From Microbispora hainanensis (GTDB taxonomy: Bacteria > Actinomycetota > Actinomycetes > Streptosporangiales > Streptosporangiaceae), in assembly GCF_036186745.1 (NCBI RefSeq), contig NZ_CP108086.1, positions 8,122,001 through 8,186,000 of the forward strand: DNA of 64,000 nt, read 5' to 3'. Under the pieces are notes generated by a model, which did no database searches, was not told where the DNA came from, and saw nothing but the letters and a program-made list of their open reading frames with translations. A program made the translations under genes and the position numbers. Of this stretch, positions 57,744 through 64,000 are shown in pieces; within the stretch, counting starts at the first letter, position 1, and every line of letters starts with the position of its first letter.

Positions 57744-60713
57744 TCAGGACTCCGGGCCTCGCCTGCCGTCGTAGCCGAGCAGCCGCATCGCGACCTCGGG
57801 GTCCATGGCCGCCGCGAGCAACTGCGCGCGTTCGGCGGCCCGGTCTCTGGCCTCCTCGGCCCGCCGCCGCCCCGCCTGGTGTGAGCGGACCAGCAGGAAC
57901 GCGACCGCGATGCCGCCGATCACCGCGACCAGCGCGACGGCCAGCAGGACGGCCGTGCCCGCGGGCACGCCCGCGACGGAGGCGCCCGCCGCGCCGGCCG
58001 CGCCCCGCGGCGCGGCGAACAGCAGCACGCCCAGGAGCATGAGCAGCACCACCGCCACGACCACGCCGACGACCGCCCACAGCGCGCCGTACGACGCGCG
58101 GGACGGCTCCGCGGACGACCGGGCGAACGGCGGGGCCGGGGCGACCGGCGGCGGCGAGCCGCTCCACGGCACGAAGTCCGGCTGCGCCGGGGCGACCGGC
58201 TGCGTCGCCGGGGTGTGCCCGTTGCCGCCGGCCAGGCCGTTGGGCGGCGGCGCGACCAGCACCGGCGCGGTGCCGCCCGAGGACGCCGGCACGACCGACG
58301 CCTCGATGACCCGGCTCCGGGGCAGCGGAAGCTCGACCGGGACCTCGCTGTGCGCCTTGTGGGCCGCCGCCGCGGCCGCGTGGTAGGTCTCGATCTCCTC
58401 GTAGAACTCGTCGGAGGTGTAGACGGTGCCGTCGATCAGCGGGCCCATCCTGCCCTCGATGACCGCGACCACGTCGTCGCCGTTCAGCGTCTTGTGCTGC
58501 TCCAGCGCGTGCGCGACCGACAGCACCTCGCGGCGGTTCTCGCGCAGCAGCTCGGCCGTCTTCTCCAGCAGCCGGCTGAGGTTGAACTCGATCCGCTCGG
58601 GGAGCATGTCGGGCACCATCTCGTCGCGCCGGCCCGCCGGAGTGCCGGTGAAGCCGATGCCGCCGCCTCCCGGCTGCGGCTGGGCCGCCTTGCCCTCGCG
58701 CAGGCCGAGCTCCTGCAGCGCCGGCAGCGACGCCACCCCGATGCCCATGCCCCAGTGGGCCTCCATGAGCCCGGTGATCGCGGTCGCGCTCTGCAGGTCG
58801 CCGGAGACGCCGGAGGAGTTGTCCTCGCCGAAGAACATCCGCTCCCCCGCCAGCGAGGCGAGCGACACCATGATGTCGGCCTCGTACTCCGACTTCCACC
58901 GGGTGAACTGGTCCTCCGGCTTGATGCTGGCCACCATGCCGAGGTAGTCGGCGCCCTTCTCGATCGTCGCCAGGTCGATCTCCAGGTGATGGCGGGTGCG
59001 GTAGGCGGCGACCGCGTGGCACGCCTCGTGCACCGCGACCGCGTGCCGCTCACGCTCGATGTATTCGACGTCCTCGGGCGGCCCGAGCTGCTTGAGCCGC
59101 TTGGCCCGCATCACGTCCGACCAGGTGATGGTCTCCCGGCCGTCCCGGATCGCGGTGATCAGCGACTCGTTGACCAGGTCCTTGATGGTCGCACCGGTGG
59201 CGTACGGCGTGATCGTGGCGAGCTTGTCGATCTGCTCGTCGGTGAGCTGGTGGCTGACCTTGTCGAAGTAGCCCTTGTACGTGCGGATCCGGCCCGCCTT
59301 CGAGGGATAGCCGACCTTGTAGATGCGGTCGATGCGGCCGGGCCGCAGCAGGGCGTCGTCCAGCGCCTCGGGCAGGTTGGTGGCCATCATGATGAGGATG
59401 CGGTATTTCGGCGGCGGCTTGGGCCGCATGCCGAGCAGCCTGCGCACATAGCGGTTGACGAAGCCGCGCGGCTTCTTCAGGCCGGAGATCTCGGTGAGCA
59501 GCGCCTCCAGCGTGCCCATGCCGCCACCGCCGCCGCCCATGCCCGCGCCGTACACGAGGCGGTTGACGAAGGCGCCGGTGCGCGGCATCCGCGCCGGCGC
59601 GGCCTCGGCGGCCGGGCCCGCGGCGTGACGGCCGAGCACCGTACGGGTGTGCGGGTCGAGGTAGGCGAAGCCGTTGCAGCCGGAGTCGGCGAACGGCGCC
59701 GGGACCGACCTGCCCCAGCCGCCGGGTCCGCCCTGCGCCAGCGCGCCGCGGCGGCCGAGCGAGTCGGCCTCGTCGAAGAACACGATGACGCCGCCGTACC
59801 GCAGGGCCAGCTTGCGCAGCTTGCGGAACAGCGACTTGACCTTGAGGACGCCGACGCCGAAGAACATGTTGATGAACGCGCCCGGGTCGACGAACACGTA
59901 CGGCTTGCCGGTCGAGCCGGCGACCGCCTCGGCCATGAGCGTCTTGCCGGTGCCGGGCGGGCCCCACAGCAGGATGCCGCTGGGCACGTAGCCGCCCCTG
60001 GCCTCGATCTCGTCCGGCTTCTCCAGGAAGACGATGTTCTCCTTGACCCGCTCGACCACGTGGTCCTGGCCCCAGACGTCGGAGAAGCGCGTCTTGATGT
60101 CGTCGGGGTAGTAGACGTCGACGCCGCCCCGCGACAGGAACCAGAAGATCGCGACGAACTGGCCGACCGCGACCACCATGATCAGCATGAGCTGCAGGAC
60201 CATGGGGAGGAAGCCCCACACCGTGGCCGGCACGCTGTACAGCGCCTCAAGCGGCGAGACCTGCTGCACCTTGCCCAGCACCAGCGCGATGATCGCGATC
60301 CACACGGCCCACTTGATCGCGCGGGAGATGCGGTAGCGGTTCCAGTCGTTGAACCTACGATGCGACCAGCGGTTCCAGCCGCCGAAGACCCTCTGCGTCC
60401 AGAACCGGTGATAGCCGGCCGAGCGCTCGCTGATGAGGAAGTGGATCTGCCGGACCACCTCGATGCCCGCCAGCCACAGCACCCACGACGCGTTCCGGAC
60501 GGTCATCACCGCGGCGTCATAAGGGGAGATGATGCCCTCGTACGTCGCGATCTCGTTCCAGTACAGCACGCCGAACGCGACGGCGAGCAGGATCAGGAAC
60601 TTCGTCCGGTCCCACAGCGGCAGACGTTTCCTGGTGAGCGGGTCGCGGTCCACCGGACCCGACCCCGGCTCGCGAAGCCCCTCGTGGTGCTTCGGTGGGA
60701 GGGCCGTACTCAT
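57744..60713 (-). CDS. Very large FtsH-like AAA+ zinc metalloprotease with extra domains
   Basis: A 989-residue membrane protein; FtsH itself is 600-700. Four hydrophobic segments lie at about 35-52, 73-93, 130-147 and 165-194. The AAA domain has Walker A GPPGTGKT (251-258) and Walker B VIVFFDEAD (309-317), then an insert of about 80 residues before TLEALLTEISGL, and a second-region-of-homology MATNLPEALDDALLRPGRID (443-462). The protease has HEACH (562-566; HEAGH in FtsH) and likely third ligand Asp639 in SGVSGDLQSATAI. A Pro-rich linker and two more helices (about 880-945) end the protein. The ATG has AAGGAG at a good distance. It is 13 bases downstream of the lipoprotein gene, so they should form one operon. 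Confidence 0.85.
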   Translation of the reverse strand: MSTALPPKHHEGLREPGSGPVDRDPLTRKRLPLWDRTKFLILLAVAFGVLYWNEIATYEGIISPYDAAVMTVRNASWVLWLAGIEVVRQIHFLISERSAGYHRFWTQRVFGGWNRWSHRRFNDWNRYRISRAIKWAVWIAIIALVLGKVQQVSPLEALYSVPATVWGFLPMVLQLMLIMVVAVGQFVAIFWFLSRGGVDVYYPDDIKTRFSDVWGQDHVVERVKENIVFLEKPDEIEARGGYVPSGILLWGPPGTGKTLMAEAVAGSTGKPYVFVDPGAFINMFFGVGVLKVKSLFRKLRKLALRYGGVIVFFDEADSLGRRGALAQGGPGGWGRSVPAPFADSGCNGFAYLDPHTRTVLGRHAAGPAAEAAPARMPRTGAFVNRLVYGAGMGGGGGGMGTLEALLTEISGLKKPRGFVNRYVRRLLGMRPKPPPKYRILIMMATNLPEALDDALLRPGRIDRIYKVGYPSKAGRIRTYKGYFDKVSHQLTDEQIDKLATITPYATGATIKDLVNESLITAIRDGRETITWSDVMRAKRLKQLGPPEDVEYIERERHAVAVHEACHAVAAYRTRHHLEIDLATIEKGADYLGMVASIKPEDQFTRWKSEYEADIMVSLASLAGERMFFGEDNSSGVSGDLQSATAITGLMEAHWGMGIGVASLPALQELGLREGKAAQPQPGGGGIGFTGTPAGRRDEMVPDMLPERIEFNLSRLLEKTAELLRENRREVLSVAHALEQHKTLNGDDVVAVIEGRMGPLIDGTVYTSDEFYEEIETYHAAAAAAHKAHSEVPVELPLPRSRVIEASVVPASSGGTAPVLVAPPPNGLAGGNGHTPATQPVAPAQPDFVPWSGSPPPVAPAPPFARSSAEPSRASYGALWAVVGVVVAVVLLMLLGVLLFAAPRGAAGAAGASVAGVPAGTAVLLAVALVAVIGGIAVAFLLVRSHQAGRRRAEEARDRAAERAQLLAAAMDPEVAMRLLGYDGRRGPES

Positions 60714-60726
60714 ATGAGGGGCTCCT

Positions 60727-61425
60727 TCACGGGTTGATGAGGTGCTTGACCTTGAAGGACTTGACGACGGTGCCGATCTCGGCGGCCCGCTGGCGGTAGC
60801 ACGCGGGCGAGCAGCGGATCAGCAGAGTGGACGCCGTCGTCCCGTCCGCCGACAGGTAGGCCGTCCTGTCGAACGTCTGCACCGTGTCTCCCACGCGGTA
60901 GTTGTAGACGGTGTGGACGCCGCGGACGCCGTCCGTGATGGGCAGCACCTCGTCGGCGAGCAGCTCGAACCCCGTCAGGCCGCTCGCCTCGAACTCCTTC
61001 TGCTGCTCCTCCGTCAGCGGCACCGGCATCGGAGGGGAGACACGCAGCAGATTGAGCGACGCCGCGTTCTGCTCGGCCTCGCTGAGCTTCTGCACCTTGG
61101 CGAACACGAAAGGCTTGTCGTCGTTGCCCGCGGAGCCCAGGACAAGGTGCGTGAGGGACGGCTCGTCGTAGGCGTCGAACGCCGCCGTCCACATCGCCTG
61201 CCTCGCGAGTTGTGCGGTGGCGGAGTCGGCATCGCCGAAGAGTTCCTTGTCGAGCGTCTTCTGGTCGATCTGCCGCCATGACGCGGGGACCTTGAAGTAG
61301 GTGCCGCCCGTATCGTCGCGTACGTAGGTGTATTCGGGGCCGGCACAGCCGGACAGCACAGAGGCGGCCATCGCCGCCCCCACGACCGTTCCCACCACCC
61401 CGGTCCTTACCCGCGGTCTTTCCAC
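60727..61425 (-). CDS. Putative lipoprotein, operon partner of the FtsH-like protease
   Basis: A 232-residue exported lipoprotein. The GTG at 61425 is preferred: GGAGGT lies about 10 bases upstream and the signal peptide (VERPRVRTGVVGTVVGAAMA) begins right there. The lipobox is VLSGC, with the Cys at about residue 27. The mature part is a soluble domain with YTYVRDDTGGTYFKVPASWR, reminiscent of the SCP1.201/PsbP-like lipoproteins of actinobacteria; I cannot name the family with certainty. Two further Cys near the C-terminus (CSPACY) may form a disulfide. Because it precedes the FtsH-like gene by only 13 bases, it may present or regulate substrates for it. Confidence 0.8.
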   Translation of the reverse strand: MERPRVRTGVVGTVVGAAMAASVLSGCAGPEYTYVRDDTGGTYFKVPASWRQIDQKTLDKELFGDADSATAQLARQAMWTAAFDAYDEPSLTHLVLGSAGNDDKPFVFAKVQKLSEAEQNAASLNLLRVSPPMPVPLTEEQQKEFEASGLTGFELLADEVLPITDGVRGVHTVYNYRVGDTVQTFDRTAYLSADGTTASTLLIRCSPACYRQRAAEIGTVVKSFKVKHLINP

Positions 61426-61831
61426 CAGGGCCCAACCTCCGCTTTGCGGGTCTACGAGGTAGTAGTGCCCGTTTTCCAACTATCCTTCCCAACGGTAAGT
61501 CTGCGACGCGCCGGAAAACTAGACCAAATCTTGCTCGGATCTTGGCTCATCCTGTTATCCGGACCCTCTCGCCCCACCGGCTCCGATCGGCCGCGGACCC
61601 ACCCTTGATGCCGTACCCCGAAGGGCGACCGGCGAAAGCGGTTTCCGGCACATCCGGCGGTCCCGGCCTGCGCGGGGGATCCGCTTTGCCCACGCGGGAC
61701 ATGACAATCGGAAGACCCGCGTAGTGAGATCGGCCGGGGTCGGATGAGCGGATCGATGTAACACCTGACTGCCCCGAACACGACATCTGGATGCATGACG
61801 TCAGGAATCACCGTGGGGAGGGCTGGCGCAG
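61426..61831. other. Divergent promoter region with no gene found
   Basis: A 406-base gap between the divergent lipoprotein and CMD genes. No coding frame with actinobacterial codon use is seen on either strand; the short frames present have no ribosome site. Inverted arms CCTGAC (61764-61769) and GTCAGG (61800-61805) flank 30 bases upstream of the CMD gene, but I would not call them an operator. The half nearer the lipoprotein is AT-richer (around 61470-61560), as expected for its promoter. Confidence 0.5.
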
Positions 61832-62158
61832 ATGAAGCAGGTCTACGAAGAGGACGGCACCGGCGAGGGGCCGGACGGCTTCTTCGGAGTGACGGCGGAG
61901 CGCATGTTCTCCGAGGTGTGGTCCCGGCAGGTCCTCACGGTCAGGGAACGGCGGTTGCTGCTGCTCGGCCTGCTCGTCGGCCAGGACATGGACGACATGC
62001 TGGAGCTGCACCTCGAGACCGCCCTGCGCTCGGGCGAGCTGAGCCCGGCCGAGCTGCGCGAGACGGTCGTGTTCCTCACCCTGTACGCCGGGTGGCCCCG
62101 CGCCGCCCGGCTCAGCGCGAAGGTGGAGGAGCTCATCGCCCGCACCTCCGAGGCGTGA
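61832..62158 (+). CDS. Carboxymuconolactone decarboxylase family protein (no CxxC)
   Basis: A 108-residue CMD-family protein: TVRERRLLLLGLLVGQDMDD, MLELHLETALRSGELSPAEL and RETVVFLTLYAGWPRAARLS. The His in LELHLETAL matches the family. The protein has no cysteine at all, so it cannot be an AhpD-type peroxidase and is more like the decarboxylase branch or a regulator. The ATG has GGGGAGGG about 11 bases upstream. The SDR gene follows after 52 bases and may be co-transcribed. Confidence 0.9.
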   Translation: MKQVYEEDGTGEGPDGFFGVTAERMFSEVWSRQVLTVRERRLLLLGLLVGQDMDDMLELHLETALRSGELSPAELRETVVFLTLYAGWPRAARLSAKVEELIARTSEA

Positions 62159-62210
62159 GCGCCGTTCCGGCGCCGGACGAGGGGACCTCCATGGTGGGTA
62201 CGCTGCCGTC

Positions 62211-62960
62211 ATGCCCACCGCACTCATCACCGGCGCGACCGCCGGGATCGGCGCCGCCTTCGCGCGCCGCCTGGCCGCCGACGGATTCTCCCTGGTCCTG
62301 GTGGCCCGTGATCAGGAGCGGCTCGCCGCCTCCGCCGAGGCCCTGCACAAGCGGTACGGCGTGCCGGCCGAGCCGCTGCGCGCCGACCTCGCCACCGACG
62401 AGGGGATGGCGGCGGCCGAGCGACGGCTGACCTCCGGCATCGACCTTTTGATCAACAACGCCGGGTTCGGGCACCACGGCGGCTTCCTCGACACCCCCGT
62501 GGAGGACGAGGTGCGGATGCTGCGGCTGCACTGCGAGGCGGTGCTGCGGCTGACCCGGGCGGCCCTGCCGTACATGATCTCGAAGAGGCGGGGCGGCGTG
62601 ATCAACGTGGCCTCGGTCGCGGCGTTCCTCCCCGGCGGCACCTACAGCGCCAGCAAGGCGTGGGTGGTGAACTACAGCGCCTCGGCGGCCGACATCGTCA
62701 ACCGGCACGGCGTGCGGGTCATGGCGCTGTGCCCGGGGTTCGTACGGACCGAGTTCCACGACCGGGCCGAGCTCGACATGTCCGGGCTGCCGCGCTTCGC
62801 GTGGCTGTCGGCCGACCGTGTCGCCGCCGACGCGATGCGCGACCTGGCGCGCGGGGCGTGGGTGAGCATCCCGTCGGCCCGTTACAAGGCGGTCGCGACG
62901 CTCGCCCGGCTCCTGCCGCTCAACCTGACCGGCCGCGTGGCGAGGCTGCGCTACCGCTGA
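62211..62960 (+). CDS. Short-chain dehydrogenase/reductase
   Basis: A 249-residue classical SDR. The cofactor motif is TGATAGIG (residues 7-14), NNAG follows at 82-85, and the catalytic Ser135, Tyr145 and Lys149 are in VASVAAFLPGGTYSASKAW. VARDQERL after strand 2 points to NADP preference. The C-terminus is RVARLRYR. Relatives include DltE/YdfG-like ketoreductases with unknown substrates. It lies 52 bases after the CMD gene. Confidence 0.93.
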   Translation: MPTALITGATAGIGAAFARRLAADGFSLVLVARDQERLAASAEALHKRYGVPAEPLRADLATDEGMAAAERRLTSGIDLLINNAGFGHHGGFLDTPVEDEVRMLRLHCEAVLRLTRAALPYMISKRRGGVINVASVAAFLPGGTYSASKAWVVNYSASAADIVNRHGVRVMALCPGFVRTEFHDRAELDMSGLPRFAWLSADRVAADAMRDLARGAWVSIPSARYKAVATLARLLPLNLTGRVARLRYR

Positions 62961-62961
62961 G

Positions 62962-64000
62962 TCACAGCCGTTCGACGTTCGGGCCGCGGCAGCGGCCCCG
63001 GGTGTCGAAGACGAACCGGCTGGCCCGCTGCACCAGGTCGTAGTCGTAGCAGTCCTGCCCGCCGAGCACGACGACCGCGTCGGCCCTGGCCAGCTCGGCG
63101 GCGTCCGGCTCGACCACCTCGACCCCGGCGGGTACGACGAAATCGTCGGGGCAGCGGTCGTCGGCACGGGGGTCCGCGGCCCGCACCCGGGCGCCGAGCC
63201 GGCACAGCGTCTTGGCGACCTCGACGGGCGAAAGCCCCAGCAGCAGGATCCTGCTGCCCCTGATCGAGCGGCACCTGCGGTTCAGCGCGAGGCCGAGCCG
63301 GTCGACCACGTGGGCGGGCATGTGCGCGTTGACGTCGTTGGCCGCCTCGACCAGCCGGAAGCCCCGCCCGACGCCGCGCCGGATCCCCCACGGCAGGTAT
63401 GTCACGTCGAGCGGCAGGCAGGGATCCTCGATCCCCGGGCAGGGCACCGGGGTGGCGTGCCCGAAGGGCGTGGTGGCGGCGGCCTCGACCGCCTCCCACA
63501 CGTCGACGCCGAGCTGCGCGGCGAAGATCGACAGCTCGTTCGCCAGGGCCGCGCCGACGTGCGCGCGGGCGGTCTCCAGCAGCGCGCACATCTCCGACAC
63601 CCGGGGCGAGGAGACCGGGACGGTCTCCCGCACGAGCCTGCCGTAGAAGTCCGTCACCGCCCGCAGCGAGGCCGCGTCGACGCCCGAGACGACCTTGGGG
63701 GTGTTGCCGAGCCGCCAGCGCGGGTTGCCCGGCTCGGCCCGGTGCGGGCTGTGGCCCAGATGGAAGTCCTCCCCCGCGCGCAGCCCCGACCCCTGTTCGA
63801 GCAGCGGCCGTACGAACTCCTCGGTGGTGCCGGGATAGGCGGTGCCCTCCAGCACCACGGTCGCCCCCGGCCGCAGGAACGGGGCGATCCGGCGGACCGC
63901 CGAGCCGAGCGGGCCGAGGTCGGGCGCGCCGCCCCGCATCCGTACGGGCGAGGTGAGCACGCAGACGTCGAACCCGGTGGCGTCGTCCGCGTCGGCGCTG
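62962..64000 (-). CDS. Nucleotide-sugar dehydrogenase (UDP-ManNAcA/UDP-Glc dehydrogenase family), partial
   Basis: The C-terminal 346 residues are visible; the Rossmann N-terminus lies beyond the window. Seen are FLRPGATVVLEGTAYPGTTE (the strand-4 region), GNPRWRLGNTPKVVSGVD, SEMCALLETARAHVGAALAN and ELSIFAAQLGVDVWEAVEAA. The catalytic Cys is probably in IEDPCLPLDVTYLPW. The C-terminal UDP-binding domain has ILLLGLSPVEVAKTLCRLG and VVVLGGQDCYDYDLVQRA. These enzymes oxidise UDP-sugars to uronic acids for envelope polysaccharides. Its stop is one base after the convergent SDR gene. Confidence 0.92.
   Translation of the reverse strand, partial: SADADDATGFDVCVLTSPVRMRGGAPDLGPLGSAVRRIAPFLRPGATVVLEGTAYPGTTEEFVRPLLEQGSGLRAGEDFHLGHSPHRAEPGNPRWRLGNTPKVVSGVDAASLRAVTDFYGRLVRETVPVSSPRVSEMCALLETARAHVGAALANELSIFAAQLGVDVWEAVEAAATTPFGHATPVPCPGIEDPCLPLDVTYLPWGIRRGVGRGFRLVEAANDVNAHMPAHVVDRLGLALNRRCRSIRGSRILLLGLSPVEVAKTLCRLGARVRAADPRADDRCPDDFVVPAGVEVVEPDAAELARADAVVVLGGQDCYDYDLVQRASRFVFDTRGRCRGPNVERL

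Noticed and set aside
61764..61805. Operator formed by CCTGAC and GTCAGG upstream of the CMD gene
   Set aside because: The arms are only 6 bases and 30 bases apart; such pairs are expected by chance in a gap of this size.

Overview
The window is about 70% GC and densely packed with genes. It has frequent GTG starts, overlapping stop/start pairs (GTGA, ATGA, TGATG), two-component, LysR, TetR, GntR and LuxR regulators, a DUF222/HNH protein and the DUF5682/DUF5691 families. This points to the chromosome of a filamentous actinomycete, most likely Streptosporangiales or a relative. That placement is inference from composition and gene families; no rRNA or other marker gene is present.

Layout. 1-2431 (minus): an FAD oxidoreductase, an OmpR-type response regulator and the start of its histidine kinase. 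2432-4651: a leader with inverted repeats, then the pseudouridine-degradation pair psuG-psuK. 4689-8662: a large unrecognised repeat-rich protein, a GNAT, a LysR regulator and a SnoaL-like protein. 8720-12736: a dicarboxylate transporter gene divergent from its likely DcuS/DcuR-type sensor pair, with a perfect palindrome between them. 12684-13078: an 85-bp tandem array copied from the end of the regulator gene. 13328-17672: a DUF222/HNH protein inflated by degenerate repeats, then an IS3-family element. 18423-24652: a leucine/isovalerate-type operon (carboxyltransferase, biotin carboxylase, HMG-CoA lyase, acyl-CoA dehydrogenase) with a divergent TetR regulator. 24759-27319: a chimeric pseudogene scar and a fused alpha-beta 2-oxoacid dehydrogenase E1. 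27444-33875: a secreted Ig-like protein, CorA, a GNAT, an M50 protease, a truncated MerR, and a GntR regulator divergent from a hydroxyacid-oxoacid transhydrogenase. 34098-42097: SbcC, SbcD, an alpha/beta hydrolase fused to membrane helices, and an LCP protein. 42141-51772 (minus): a translationally coupled SWIM-family / DUF5691 / MoxR ATPase / DUF5682 / VWA cluster followed by an MFS transporter and an enolase-superfamily protein. 51997-57479: a DinB protein, a frameshifted FAH remnant, a large LuxR ATPase regulator and an aldehyde dehydrogenase. 57500-61425 (minus): a MarR remnant, then a lipoprotein gene followed by a very large FtsH-like protease. 61832-64000: a CMD protein, an SDR and a partial nucleotide-sugar dehydrogenase.

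The most interesting parts are the MoxR/VWA cluster, whose SWIM-family member has lost its SWIM zinc finger; the lipoprotein plus FtsH-like pair; an enolase-superfamily protein in which both expected catalytic lysines are replaced; and the unusual number of short tandem repeats expanded inside and beside genes. Protein functions are assigned by motif and family recognition from sequence alone; no database search was run.
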